Source: Variovorax boronicumulans (GTDB taxonomy: Bacteria > Pseudomonadota > Gammaproteobacteria > Burkholderiales > Burkholderiaceae_C). Taken from it: 64,000 nt of DNA. Numbering within the stretch: the first letter of the stretch is position 1; the number at the start of each line of letters is the position of its first letter. The position numbers were made by a program, and so were the translations under genes. The notes under the pieces were generated by a model that saw nothing but the letters and a program-made list of their open reading frames with translations, had not been told where the DNA came from and searched no databases. This document shows, one piece after another, positions 30,493-38,688 of this stretch. The stretch is taken from assembly GCF_007677875.1 (NCBI RefSeq), contig NZ_VEDO01000018.1, forward strand, positions 1 to 64,000, in the 5' to 3' direction.

Positions 30493-31746
30493 TTATTGCT
30501 TGGGGGCAGCCGCAGGTGCTGCGGCCGACGCCGCGGGGGCCGGCGCCTGGCCCGGCGGCTGCCAGGGCACGGCCTTGACCGGCGTGCCAGGCGGCAGCAT
30601 CTGCAGCTTCTGGAAGCCGTCGACCATGACCTGCTCACCGGCTTTGAGGCCTTCGGTCACGATCCAGCGGTTGTTCTGGCCGGCGGTGATCTTGACCTGG
30701 CGCTTCTCCAGCTTGCCGCCTTCGCCGACCACGGTCAGCGTGTTGCCGCTTTCGCTGCGCGTGACGGCCTGCTGCGGCACGGCGATCGCGTTGCTGGCCT
30801 GGGCCTGCTCGACCTGCACCCGCACGTACAGGCCCGGCAGCAGATCGCCCTTGGGGTTGGGCACTTCGGCGCGCAGCGTGATCTGGCCCGTGGTCTGGTC
30901 CACCGTCAGATCGGAGAACAGCAGCTTGCCGGGCAGGGGATAGGTGCTGCCGTCTTCCAGCACCACGCGTACGCTGGCGCCGTCACCGCTGCCCGCGCGC
31001 TTGAGCGTGCCCGACTCCATGGCACGGCGCAGCCGCAGCGCATCGCTCGCGGACTGCGTGAAGTTCACGTACAGCGGGTTGATCTGCTGCACCACTGCGA
31101 GCGGCGTGGCCTCGCCCTGGCCGACCAGTGCGCCTTCGGTCACGAGCGCGCGGCCGATGCGGCCGGAAATCGGCGAGGTGACGGCCGCGTAGTCCAGGCT
31201 GATCTTGGCGGTCTGCACCGCTGCCTTGGCCACGGCCAGGTCGGCCTCGGCCTGCAGACGTGCCGCGACCGCATCGGCATAGTCCTGCTTGCTGATCGCG
31301 TTGGCGGCCACCAGCGGTTCATAGCGCTTGGCCACTTCGGTGGTGCGTGTCACGGCAGCCTGGGCGCGCTGCACCTGGGCCTGGGCGCTCTGGTAGGTTG
31401 CCTGGTAAGGCGCGGGGTCGATCGCGAACAGCGGCTGGCCGGCCTTCACGTCGCTGCCTTCCTTGAACAGGCGGCGCTGCAGGATGCCGGCGGCGCGGGC
31501 ACGCACCTCGGCCACGCGCGAGGCCTCCAGCCGGCCAGGAAGTTCTGTCACGAGCCCGATGTCGCCTGGCGTGGCCACCACGACGCCGACCTCGGGCGCC
31601 GGCATGCCGCCGCCGGCCTTGGCCGGTGCGCCTTCGGCCTTCTTGTCGCCCTGGCCGCAGGCGACCAGCAACACGGCCATGGCCAACACGATGGGGCGCA
31701 GCGGCGCCGCCGCGGCATTCAGGGAACCAAGACGCAACGCAGACAT
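30493..31746 (-). CDS. RND efflux periplasmic adaptor (membrane fusion) lipoprotein
   Basis: The product is 417 aa. The signal peptide ends in LLVAC (Cys30). The hairpin and lipoyl regions include PGRLEASRVAEVRARAAGIL and QPLFAIDPAPYQA, and the beta-barrel part has LPGLYVRVQVEQ. A Pro/Ala-rich tail of about 30 residues ends the protein. It bridges the transporter and the outer-membrane channel. It is first in the operon; the promoter lies in the gap toward the divergent tetR gene. Confidence 0.96.
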   Translation of the reverse strand: MSALRLGSLNAAAAPLRPIVLAMAVLLVACGQGDKKAEGAPAKAGGGMPAPEVGVVVATPGDIGLVTELPGRLEASRVAEVRARAAGILQRRLFKEGSDVKAGQPLFAIDPAPYQATYQSAQAQVQRAQAAVTRTTEVAKRYEPLVAANAISKQDYADAVAARLQAEADLAVAKAAVQTAKISLDYAAVTSPISGRIGRALVTEGALVGQGEATPLAVVQQINPLYVNFTQSASDALRLRRAMESGTLKRAGSGDGASVRVVLEDGSTYPLPGKLLFSDLTVDQTTGQITLRAEVPNPKGDLLPGLYVRVQVEQAQASNAIAVPQQAVTRSESGNTLTVVGEGGKLEKRQVKITAGQNNRWIVTEGLKAGEQVMVDGFQKLQMLPPGTPVKAVPWQPPGQAPAPAASAAAPAAAPKQ

Positions 31747-31895
31747 GCGATTCCTTCCTCAGACAACAACACAACGCCGCAACCGCCGCCGAGGCGGTGG
31801 TTCCGGTCTCCTTCTTGGAAATGGGTGGGATGGTGGATCAGGCGATGGCCGGCTGAGCAAAGGCCGCCGGCTCCAGAACTCCCATACGCCGGGCG

Positions 31896-31924
31896 AGTGT
31901 AGCTTACTTACATACAATGATGAA
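31896..31924 (-). promoter_or_regulatory. Candidate promoter of the efflux operon
   Basis: On the minus strand, TTCATC (31924-31919) and TACACT (31901-31896) are separated by 17 bp. The -35 and spacer are covered by the palindrome at 31909-31932, so a repressor bound there would block this promoter. The predicted leader is about 140 nt long. Confidence 0.5.
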
Positions 31925-31932
31925 TGTATATT
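31904..31932 (+). promoter_or_regulatory. Candidate promoter of the tetR-family repressor gene
   Basis: TTACTT (31904-31909) and TATATT (31927-31932) are separated by 17 bp. The predicted start is near 31939, about 35 nt before the GTG at 31974. The spacer and -10 lie within the operator, which implies autorepression. Confidence 0.5.
31909..31932. promoter_or_regulatory. AcrR-like operator between the repressor and efflux operon
   Basis: The left half TACATACA (31909-31916) and right half TGTATATT (31925-31932) flank an 8-bp centre. The inner ATACA/TGTAT arms are perfect inverted repeats. As I recall it, the E. coli AcrR operator is also 24 bp with the same half-site TACATACA and a GAATGTAT right junction; about 19 of 24 positions agree. 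It overlaps both divergent promoters. Confidence 0.65.
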
Positions 31933-31973
31933 GCCCTCGCCGGGCACAACGGTCTCTTGCCAAGGAGGAAACG

Positions 31974-32609
31974 GTGGCGCGCAGTACCAAGGAAGAAGCC
32001 CAGGCCACGCGCCACCGCCTGCTCGATGCGGCCGAGCGGCTGTTCCACCGCAACGGGGTGTCTCAAACCTCGCTGCAGCAGATCGCGACCGAAGCCGGCG
32101 CCACGCGCGGCGCGATCTACTGGCACTTCAAGGACAAGGCCGACCTGTTCAACGCGATGATGGAGCGCGTCACGCTGCCGCTGGAGCAGTCGCTGCAGCA
32201 GGTTGCAACAAATGGCGTCGATCCCCTGGTCGGCCTGAAGGATTCGCTGCGCAATGCGCTGGTGCAAATGCGCGATGACGCCCAGTTGCGCCGCGTCGTG
32301 GAGATCGCCGTGCAGAAGGTCGAGTACGTGGACGAACTGCACGCCGTGCGCGCACGCCACCTGGCGGTGCGCGACCAATGCGTGGGCGACATCGGTCGCG
32401 CCCTGCGCTTGGCGGCGCGCCAGCGCGGTCAGCGGCTGCGGCTGCCGGCCGCGGTGGCTGCGGCCGGTCTGCACGCCACCATCGACGGGCTGATCTTCAA
32501 CTGGCTGCTCGACACTGCGGCCTTCGACCTGCCGACCCTGGGCGAGCAGATGCTGGAGCTGCATCTGGTCGGGCTGGGGCTGCGCGACCAAGTCCCGCGC
32601 AACAAGTGA
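31974..32609 (+). CDS. TetR-family repressor, AcrR/TtgR/BpeR type
   Basis: The product is 211 aa. The N-terminal helix-turn-helix domain reads RHRLLDAAERLFHRNGVSQT and then QQIATEAGATRGAIYWHFKD, the most conserved AcrR-type stretch. The C-terminal part is the drug-binding helical bundle. An ATG at 31917 would extend the protein, but it lies inside the operator. The GTG at 31974 has AAGGAGG 5 nt upstream and gives the normal ARSTKEEAQATR start, so it is chosen. It is divergent from the efflux operon it most likely represses. Confidence 0.93.
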   Translation: MARSTKEEAQATRHRLLDAAERLFHRNGVSQTSLQQIATEAGATRGAIYWHFKDKADLFNAMMERVTLPLEQSLQQVATNGVDPLVGLKDSLRNALVQMRDDAQLRRVVEIAVQKVEYVDELHAVRARHLAVRDQCVGDIGRALRLAARQRGQRLRLPAAVAAAGLHATIDGLIFNWLLDTAAFDLPTLGEQMLELHLVGLGLRDQVPRNK

Positions 32610-32700
32610 AACAAGTCTCCGGGGCGCGTGCAACCACGCTGAAACAGCGTTTTTCCACCATGGGCGGCCATGTCGCGCTCGCCCCCGTCCGCCATTCCAA

Positions 32701-32720
32701 GCCCCGTCCCGGGGCCTTTT
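32701..32720 (+). terminator. Short intrinsic terminator downstream of tetR
   Basis: A 6-bp G+C stem (32701-32706 and 32710-32715) has a 3-nt loop, followed by C and four T. The hairpin is small. It lies 92 nt after the tetR stop and just before the ATG at 32748, which argues against the longer reading of the following gene that would start at 32670. Confidence 0.5.
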
Positions 32721-32747
32721 GAGGAGCCGGCGCGGCTGCGCCCGCCC

Positions 32748-33152
32748 ATGTCGGACCGCTGGACCCGGTACGACCTGCTCGCCTACCTGGAGGCCACCGA
32801 CCTGCCCAGCGGCGAGGCGCACGCCTTCCTCGCCTACCGCGAAACCAGCCTCATGGGCGCAGGCTGGCGGGTGCGCGTGCGTTCGCGCCTGACCGCTGGC
32901 GGCGTGTTCGAGCCCGCGGCCATGGCCCAACAGGCGCAGGGCGCGACGGCACGCGGCGAGTCGAGCTTCGTCTGGGGCTACCAGCGCCTGCCCAGCGCGG
33001 CCGATGCGCGCCACATCGAGTTCCGCGTGCATGTCGATGCCGGCAGGGCGGTGCGGCTGGAGTTGTACGCGCGGCTGCGCCAGGCCGACGGCCGCGCGGC
33101 ACCGCCGCGCAGGGCCTGCTGCGACTGGCCGGCGGATCCACCCGGGCCCTGA
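32748..33152 (+). CDS. Hypothetical protein
   Basis: The product is 134 aa if it starts at the ATG at 32748. An in-frame start at 32670 would give 160 aa but would run through a terminator-like hairpin. I recognise no family. Visible are DRWTRYDLLAYLEATDLPSG, alternating beta-like stretches up to residue 110, and a C-terminal tail rich in Pro, Arg and Ala. No signal peptide. Its neighbours (tetR, tRNA-Arg) give no functional hint. Codon usage looks like the surrounding genes. Confidence 0.5.
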   Translation: MSDRWTRYDLLAYLEATDLPSGEAHAFLAYRETSLMGAGWRVRVRSRLTAGGVFEPAAMAQQAQGATARGESSFVWGYQRLPSAADARHIEFRVHVDAGRAVRLELYARLRQADGRAAPPRRACCDWPADPPGP

Positions 33153-33197
33153 ACCCGACCGTTGACGCTGCGGCCGAAGTCGGTCCTGGCGCGTGGC

Positions 33198-33203
33198 TAC
33201 AAT
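33198..33203 (+). promoter_or_regulatory. -10 element of the tRNA-Arg promoter
   Basis: TACAAT lies 11 nt upstream of the mature tRNA 5' end, the right distance for a start just before the tRNA. No convincing -35 hexamer is found 16-18 bp upstream. Confidence 0.5.
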
Positions 33204-33214
33204 GGCGCCCGGTC

Positions 33215-33290
33215 GCGGCTGTAGCTCAGTGGATAGAGTATTGGCCTCCGAAGCCAAGGGTCGTGGGTTCGATCCCCGCCAGCCGCACCA
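33215..33290 (+). tRNA. tRNA-Arg (anticodon CCG)
   Basis: The gene is 76 nt including an encoded CCA. The acceptor stem pairs GCGGCTG with CAGCCGC. The D arm contains GCTCAGTGGATAGAG and the T loop GGTTCGATCC. The anticodon stem TTGGC/GCCAA encloses CTCCGAA, with the anticodon CCG at 33248-33250. It reads the codon CGG, common in high-GC genomes. It is the only tRNA found in the window. Confidence 0.97.
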
Positions 33291-33296
33291 AGTCTT

Positions 33297-34220
33297 TCAG
33301 TTCTCCCCCGCCTCTTCGTCCCGCTGCGGCTTGAGCCGCAGGGCCTGGGCGTACAGCGCATTGCGCGGCTGGCCCGTGATCTCGGCGGCCAGGCGCACGG
33401 CGGTCTTGAGCGGCAACTCAGGCAACAGCAGCTGGAGCACGCGCAAGTCATGGGCGGGTTCCGCGCTCTGCGGCGCGGGATGGACCACCAGTGCGAACTC
33501 GCCGCGTGTCCGTGTGGCCTGCGCGGCCAGCCAGGCCGGCAACTCCTGTGCAGCGACCGTCGCGATCTCCTCGAACTGCTTGGTCAATTCCCGGCCCACC
33601 GTCACGGGCCGCGCGCCCAGAGTGGCCAGTGCGCGCGCTAACGCCTCGATGCGGTGTGGCGCCTCCAGCAGCACCGCGGCACGCGGGTCGGCCGCCAGCG
33701 CCTGCACCGCCGCATCGCGCTCGCCGGCCTTGCTGGGCAGGAAGCCCATGAACACGAAGGCTGCGTCTTCTGCGATGCCGGCCACGGACAGGGCCGTGGT
33801 CACACTGCTCGCCCCGGGCAGCGGCACCACGGCGAAGCCGGCGGCGCGCGCGGCCGCGACCAGGCGTGCGCCCGGATCACTCAGCGCGGGCGTGCCGGCG
33901 TCGCTCATATAGGCCACGCGCTGGCCCTGCTGCAGACGGGCGAGCACGGCCTGGGCGGCCTCGGCCTCGTTGTGCTGGTGCGCGGCCAGCAACTGGGCGC
34001 CGGGGCGCTCCAGCCCGTAGGCGCGCAGCAGGCTCTGGGTGTGGCGCGTGTCCTCGCAGGCGACGGCATCGACGAGTTGCAGCACATGCAGCGCGCGCAG
34101 GCCGATGTCGGCCAGATTGCCGATCGGCGTGGCGACGACGTAGAGTGCGGCCTGCGGGTAATGCTGTGTGGCCGCAGCCTCGTGGGCGGCGCGCAGCGCC
34201 AAGGCGAAAGAAGCGCTCAA
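33297..34220 (-). CDS. rsmI: 16S rRNA (cytidine-1402 2'-O) methyltransferase
   Basis: The product is 307 aa. It methylates C1402 in the ribosomal P site. LYVVATPIGNLADIGLRAL is the N-terminal signature, followed by CEDTRHTQSLL, then YMSDAGTPALSDPGARLV and PLPGASSVTTAL, all SAM-binding features of the tetrapyrrole methylase fold. The start is a TTG at 34220; no ATG lies near. Base 34220 is also the A of the divergent yraN ATG, so each promoter must lie inside the other gene. Confidence 0.94.
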   Translation of the reverse strand: MSASFALALRAAHEAAATQHYPQAALYVVATPIGNLADIGLRALHVLQLVDAVACEDTRHTQSLLRAYGLERPGAQLLAAHQHNEAEAAQAVLARLQQGQRVAYMSDAGTPALSDPGARLVAAARAAGFAVVPLPGASSVTTALSVAGIAEDAAFVFMGFLPSKAGERDAAVQALAADPRAAVLLEAPHRIEALARALATLGARPVTVGRELTKQFEEIATVAAQELPAWLAAQATRTRGEFALVVHPAPQSAEPAHDLRVLQLLLPELPLKTAVRLAAEITGQPRNALYAQALRLKPQRDEEAGEN

Positions 34221-34609
34221 TGGGATTCCTCTGGAAGGGGCCGGCCGGCGCGCCGACCACGAAGCAGGCGGGCGATGCGGCTGAAGACCAGGCGCTGGCC
34301 CATCTGCAGCGCGCCGGGCTGCGCCTTCTGGCGCGCAATTATCGGACGCCGGGCCGCGGCGGCGGGGAGATCGACCTCGTCATGCGCGCGGCCGACGGCA
34401 CCGTGGTCTTCGTAGAGGTACGGGGCCGTGCCAGCCTCTCGCACGGCGGCGCGGCAGCCAGCATCGGCGCCGCCAAGCGCAGGCGCATCGTGCTTGCGGC
34501 GCGCCACTACCTGGCGCGGCTGGCCACGCCACCGCCGTGCCGCTTCGACGTGGTGGTTCTGGAACCCGGTGGGCCGCAGTGGCTGCAGGCCGCCTTCGAC
34601 GCCGATTGA
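34220..34609 (+). CDS. yraN: YraN/UPF0102 family protein (putative endonuclease fold)
   Basis: The product is 129 aa. The Holliday-resolvase-like core has GDAAEDQALAHLQRAGLRLL, then ARNYRTPGRGGGEIDLVMR and VVFVEVRGRA, placing the candidate Asp and Glu residues of a PD-(D/E)XK-like fold. Nuclease activity is not established for the family. It is divergent from rsmI and lies 65 nt upstream of diaA, as in the E. coli yraN-diaA-dolP cluster. Confidence 0.92.
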   Translation: MGFLWKGPAGAPTTKQAGDAAEDQALAHLQRAGLRLLARNYRTPGRGGGEIDLVMRAADGTVVFVEVRGRASLSHGGAAASIGAAKRRRIVLAARHYLARLATPPPCRFDVVVLEPGGPQWLQAAFDAD

Positions 34610-34674
34610 GCCTGTAACAAGCCCGCTCACCCCAGGGGCGGCAGGGAAAACCGCAGGGGTATCATCACCGCCCC

Positions 34675-35274
34675 ATGCTTGAGCAACGCATCCAACAGCA
34701 TTTCATCGACAGCGCCGACCTGAAGTACCAGTCGGCCGAGGCGCTCAGCAAGCCCATCGCGGCGGCCGTGCAGGCCATCCTGGTCAGCGTGACCAGCGGC
34801 GGCAAGGTGCTGGCCTGTGGCAACGGCGGTTCGGCCGCCGATGCCCAGCACTTCGCGGCCGAGTTCGTCGGCCGCTTCGAGCGCGAGCGGCCCGAGCTCG
34901 GCGCCATCGCGCTGACGACCGACAGCTCCATTCTCACGGCCGTGGCCAACGACTATTCGTACGACCAGGTCTTCGCGCGCCAGGTGCGCGCGCTCGGCCT
35001 GGCCGGCGATGTGCTGCTGGCGATCTCCACCAGCGGCAACTCGCCCAGCATCCTGGCGGCCGTCGAGGCCGCGCACGCGCGCGAGATGACGGTCGTGGCG
35101 CTGACCGGGCGCGGCGGCGGCAAGATGGCCGGCGCGCTGCGCGAGACCGATGTGCATGTCTGCGTGCCGCACGAGCGCACCGCCCGCATCCAGGAGGTGC
35201 ATTTGCTCACGCTGCACTGCCTGTGCGACGGCGTGGATTCCCAATTGTTAGGTGACCAGGAAACAAGTCTATGA
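34675..35274 (+). CDS. SIS-domain protein: DiaA / phosphoheptose isomerase (GmhA) family
   Basis: The product is 199 aa. The SIS fold shows [20 protein letters not shown] and [20 protein letters not shown], the sugar-phosphate binding loops. Paralogues are either GmhA (sedoheptulose-7-phosphate isomerase for LPS heptose) or DiaA (DnaA-binding initiation factor). The yraN-diaA-dolP neighbourhood favours DiaA, but annotation pipelines often label it GmhA; sequence alone does not decide for me. The stop overlaps the next gene by 4 nt. Confidence 0.88.
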   Translation: MLEQRIQQHFIDSADLKYQSAEALSKPIAAAVQAILVSVTSGGKVLACGNGGSAADAQHFAAEFVGRFERERPELGAIALTTDSSILTAVANDYSYDQVFARQVRALGLAGDVLLAISTSGNSPSILAAVEAAHAREMTVVALTGRGGGKMAGALRETDVHVCVPHERTARIQEVHLLTLHCLCDGVDSQLLGDQETSL

Positions 35275-35900
35275 GAGTGAGTTCCAAGCGCGTCGTGCTG
35301 ATGTCGCTGGCGGCTGCCACGCTGGTGGCCGGTCTGTCGGCCTGCGTGCCGCTGGTGGTCGGTGGCGGGTTTGCCAGCGGCGTGATGGTGGCGATGGACC
35401 GCCGCACCTCCGGCGCCCAACTGGAAGACCAGGGCATCGAATTGCGCGGCGCCAACCGCCTCAAGGAAGCCCTGGGCGAGAACGCGCGCGTCAGCGTGAC
35501 GAGCTACAACCGCCAGGTGCTGCTGACCGGCGAGGTCGCACGCACGGAGGACATCCAGCGCGCCGAGCAGATCATCGCCAAGGTGGAGAACGTGAACTCC
35601 GTCGTGAACGACCTGGCGGTGGGCATCCCGGCCGCGCTCACGCAGCGTTCCACCGACCTGCTCATCACGAGCAAGGTCAAGGCGTCGCTGATCGACGCGA
35701 AGGACCTGCAGGCCAATGCCTTCAAGGTCGTGACCGAGCGCAACGTGGTGTACCTCATGGGCCGCGTGACCCCGCGCGAGGCCAACCGCGCGACCGAGAT
35801 CGCGCGCGGCGTGAAGGACGTGGCCAAGGTCGTGCGTGTGTTCGAGACGCTGACCGAGGAAGAGCTGGCCCGGCTGGGCCAGCAGCCCCCCGCGAAGTGA
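35271..35900 (+). CDS. dolP: BON-domain outer-membrane lipoprotein (DolP/YraP-like)
   Basis: The product is 209 aa. The lipobox ends LSAC (Cys25). Two BON domains follow, about residues 60-125 and 135-200; the second includes [20 protein letters not shown]. DolP binds anionic lipids and supports outer-membrane integrity and BAM function in enterobacteria. The ATG at 35271 overlaps the upstream stop, indicating coupling. A terminator follows immediately. Confidence 0.93.
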   Translation: MRVSSKRVVLMSLAAATLVAGLSACVPLVVGGGFASGVMVAMDRRTSGAQLEDQGIELRGANRLKEALGENARVSVTSYNRQVLLTGEVARTEDIQRAEQIIAKVENVNSVVNDLAVGIPAALTQRSTDLLITSKVKASLIDAKDLQANAFKVVTERNVVYLMGRVTPREANRATEIARGVKDVAKVVRVFETLTEEELARLGQQPPAK

Positions 35901-35928
35901 AACAAGGGCGCCGCAAGGCGCCCTTGTT
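35901..35928. terminator. Bidirectional hairpin terminator after dolP
   Basis: A perfect 12-bp stem (arms 35901-35912 and 35917-35928) has a GCAA tetraloop. The gene on the opposite strand ends exactly at 35928, so the hairpin serves both converging units. T runs are short on both sides. Confidence 0.8.
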
Positions 35929-36830
35929 CATTTGAGCCTGGTGATCAGGCTGGAGGTGTCGTAGCGGTTGCCGCCGGCCTGCTGCACGTCGGCGTAGAAC
36001 TGGTCGACCAGCGCCGTGACGGGCAGCCGCGCGCCGTTGCGCTTGGCTTCGTCCAGCACCAGGCCCAAGTCCTTGCGCATCCAGTCCACCGCGAAGCCGA
36101 AGTCGAACTTGCCTTCGACCATGGTCTTGCCGCGGTTCTCCATCTGCCAGCTCTGGGCAGCGCCCTTGCTGATCACGGCCAGCACCTGGCCCATGTCCAG
36201 CTTGGCGCGCTGGCCGAAGGCGATGGCCTCGGACAGGCCCTGCACCAGGCCGGCGATGCAGATCTGGTTGACCATCTTGGCCAGTTGGCCGGAACCGCTG
36301 TCGCCCAGCAGCACGATGGAGCGCGAGAAGGCCTGGGCCACGGGCTCGATGCGTGCGAACGGCTCGGCGTCACCGCCGCACATGACGGTCAGCATGCCAT
36401 TCTGTGCGCCGGCCTGGCCGCCGGAAACCGGTGCGTCGACGAAGTGCAGGCCGGCCTCGCGGGCCTTGCCGTGCAGTTCGCGCGCCACGTCCGCCGAGGC
36501 TGTGGTGTGGTCCACGAAGACCGCGTCCTTGGCCATGCCCGCGAAGGCACCGTTCGGGCCCAGCACGACGGAGCGCAGGTCGTCGTCGTTGCCGACACAG
36601 CAGAACACGATGTCGGCGCCGGCCGCGGCCTCGCGCGGCGTCGCGGCGGTCCGGCCCTTGAACTCGTCGGCCCAGGCCTTCGCCTTGGCGGGCGAGCGGT
36701 TGTAGACGGTCACCTGGTGGCCGGCCAGGGCCAGGTGGCCGGCCATGGGAAAGCCCATCACGCCCAGGCCCAGGAAGGCGACATTGCGGGCGGGAGTGGC
36801 GGTGTAGCTGCGCGGGTTGGTGGAAGCCAT
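35928..36830 (-). CDS. Beta-hydroxyacid dehydrogenase (3-hydroxyisobutyrate / tartronate-semialdehyde reductase type)
   Basis: The product is 300 aa. The N-terminal Rossmann motif FLGLGVMGFPMAGHL binds NAD(P). The substrate motif DAPVSGGQAGAQNGMLTVM and the catalytic Lys in SGQLAKMVNQ identify the family that oxidises small 3-hydroxyacids. The exact substrate (3-hydroxyisobutyrate, glycerate or related) cannot be fixed. It is a single gene between a convergent terminator and pilU, in its own minus-strand unit. Confidence 0.92.
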   Translation of the reverse strand: MASTNPRSYTATPARNVAFLGLGVMGFPMAGHLALAGHQVTVYNRSPAKAKAWADEFKGRTAATPREAAAGADIVFCCVGNDDDLRSVVLGPNGAFAGMAKDAVFVDHTTASADVARELHGKAREAGLHFVDAPVSGGQAGAQNGMLTVMCGGDAEPFARIEPVAQAFSRSIVLLGDSGSGQLAKMVNQICIAGLVQGLSEAIAFGQRAKLDMGQVLAVISKGAAQSWQMENRGKTMVEGKFDFGFAVDWMRKDLGLVLDEAKRNGARLPVTALVDQFYADVQQAGGNRYDTSSLITRLK

Positions 36831-36884
36831 GCGGATGCTTGTGTGCAGAGTGGAGCGGCGATTCTAGGAAGCCGCCGGAGCCTT

Positions 36885-38021
36885 TCAGAGGATCGTCAGG
36901 TTCTCGGTGCCCGCTGCCAGGTCGTTGCTGCGCGCACGCTGGCTGTTCAGCTTGATCTGCAGCCGCAGGTCGTTGAGCGAATCGGCGTTGCGCAGCGCGT
37001 CCTCGTAGCTGATCAGGTAGCTCTCGAAGGCGTCGAACAGGGCCTGGTCGAAGGTCTGCATGCCCAGGTTGCGGCTCTTCTTCATGATCTCCTTGATGCC
37101 GGCCACCTCGCCCTTGAAGATCAGATCGGCGATCAGCGGGGAGTTCAGCAGCACCTCGACCGCTGCCACCCGTCCCTTGCCGTCCTGGCGCGGCACCAGG
37201 CGCTGGGAAACGATGGCCTTGAGGTTCAGCGACAGGTCCATCAGCAGCTGCGCGCGCCGCTCCTCAGGGAAGAAGTTGACGATGCGGTCCATCGCCTGGT
37301 TGGCGTTGTTGGCGTGCAGCGTGGCCAGGCACAGGTGGCCGGTCTCGGCGAAGGCCACGGCCTGGTCCATGGTGTTGCGGTCGCGGATCTCGCCCATCAG
37401 GATCACGTCGGGCGCCTGGCGCAGCGCGTTCTTGAGCGCCGCCTCCCAGCTTTCGGTGTCGATGCCCACCTCGCGCTGCGTCACCACGCAGTTCTTGTGC
37501 GGATGCACGAATTCCACTGGGTCCTCGACCGTGATGATGTGGCCGTGCGAGTTCTCGTTGCGCCAGTCCACCATGGCGGCCAGCGTCGTGGATTTGCCGG
37601 ACCCGGTGGCGCCCACCATGATGCACAGGCCGCGCTTGGTCATGGCGATGTCCTGGAGCACAGTGGGCACGGCCAGACCGTCCAGTGTGGGCACCGTGGC
37701 CGGGATCACGCGCAGCACCAGGCCGACCTTGCCCTGCTGCAGGAAGGCGTTGACGCGGAAGCGGCCGATGCCGCCCGGCGAGATCGAAAAATTGCACTCC
37801 TTGGTGCGCTCGAATTCGGCCGCCTGCTTGTCGTTCATGATGGCGCGCGCCAGCGCCATCGTGTGGGCCGGCAGCAGCGGCTGCGCCGACACCTTGACGA
37901 TCTTGCCGTCCACCTTGATGCCGGGCGGAAAATCGGCCGTGACGAACAGATCGCTGCCGCCGCGGGTGATCAGCAGCCGCAACAGGTCGCTGATGAACTT
38001 ACTGGCCTGATCGCGTTCCAT
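36885..38021 (-). CDS. pilU: Type IV pilus retraction ATPase PilU
   Basis: The product is 378 aa. The Walker A is GATGSGKST, with TVEDPVEFVHPHKNC (Asp box) and GEIRDRNTMDQAVAFAETGH (Walker B and His box) following. The C-terminus NSQRARSNDLAAGTENLTIL is of PilU type and distinct from PilT. PilU assists PilT in forceful retraction. The ATG at 38021 lies inside the end of the cyclic-nucleotide-binding gene (23 nt overlap), indicating tight coupling. Confidence 0.95.
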   Translation of the reverse strand: MERDQASKFISDLLRLLITRGGSDLFVTADFPPGIKVDGKIVKVSAQPLLPAHTMALARAIMNDKQAAEFERTKECNFSISPGGIGRFRVNAFLQQGKVGLVLRVIPATVPTLDGLAVPTVLQDIAMTKRGLCIMVGATGSGKSTTLAAMVDWRNENSHGHIITVEDPVEFVHPHKNCVVTQREVGIDTESWEAALKNALRQAPDVILMGEIRDRNTMDQAVAFAETGHLCLATLHANNANQAMDRIVNFFPEERRAQLLMDLSLNLKAIVSQRLVPRQDGKGRVAAVEVLLNSPLIADLIFKGEVAGIKEIMKKSRNLGMQTFDQALFDAFESYLISYEDALRNADSLNDLRLQIKLNSQRARSNDLAAGTENLTIL

Positions 38022-38667
38022 GGGGGGCTTCCTGGTTCGGGCGGTCCGTGAGGCGGGCGTTGACGGCACGCAGCCGCAACGAGAGTTTGCGCGCCAGCAA
38101 GGCGATGAGCGCCGCCGCCAGACGTGGATCCTTGGCCATCATCTCGTCCAGGCCATCGGCAGACAGGACGGCGATCTCGCACTCAGTCAAGGTGGTGCAG
38201 GCGGAGAAGCGCTGGCCGCTGTCCAGCAGCGACATCTCGCCCAGGATTTCTCCAGGCCGGCTCTCGGCCAGGCGCAGCATTTCACCCCAGGGCTGGCGCC
38301 GGTCCACCGCGATGCTGCCGCGCAGCAGCACCACCATGAAATTGCCGAACTCGTGCTGGTGGATGACCACGCGGCCGCTGCCCACGCGCACGAAGCGCAG
38401 GAAGCGCTCCATCTGCGCGATGTCCTGCGCCTCCAGGCGCGACATGTTGCGGTCACGCGCCCACAGGGCCTGCAGCTGGGCGATGGCCGCGCCTGAGGGG
38501 ATGCTGCGCGCGCCAATCTCGGTGGCGCGCGTCTCCCAGGGCACCATCACCGCTTCCTCGTGGCTCGGGCCAGGCTGTGGCGCGGCGAACAGGCGCGGCT
38601 CGGCGCCGTCGCCCATGCGCTCGCGCGCCGGCCATGCACCGCGCAAGGAACCGAACCAGCTACGCAT
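37999..38667 (-). CDS. Cyclic-nucleotide-binding domain protein between pilT and pilU
   Basis: The product is 222 aa. The central cNMP-binding beta roll spans about residues 85-190, with a phosphate-binding-cassette-like GEILGEMSLLDSGQRFSA followed by the helix LAAALIALLARKLSLRLRAV. No helix-turn-helix, GGDEF or kinase domain is attached, so it is not a CRP-type transcription factor. The 100-residue N-terminal part is unassigned. It sits between pilT and pilU and overlaps pilU by 23 nt, which suggests a role in pilus retraction control; that role is inference. Confidence 0.85.
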   Translation of the reverse strand: MRSWFGSLRGAWPARERMGDGAEPRLFAAPQPGPSHEEAVMVPWETRATEIGARSIPSGAAIAQLQALWARDRNMSRLEAQDIAQMERFLRFVRVGSGRVVIHQHEFGNFMVVLLRGSIAVDRRQPWGEMLRLAESRPGEILGEMSLLDSGQRFSACTTLTECEIAVLSADGLDEMMAKDPRLAAALIALLARKLSLRLRAVNARLTDRPNQEAPHGTRSGQ

Positions 38668-38688
38668 GGGGGCTTGGGCGCCGCCCGC

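Noticed and set aside
27241..31902. Plus-strand open frame of about 1550 codons opposite the efflux operon
   Set aside because: It is a shadow of the RND genes: in high-GC DNA the antisense frame stays open. Its translation is rich in His, Arg, Gln and Ala with no domain, while the minus strand encodes clear pump proteins.
31917..31973. Extension of the TetR repressor to the ATG at 31917
   Set aside because: It would put the start inside the operator, and the GTG at 31974 has a strong Shine-Dalgarno and a family-standard N-terminus.
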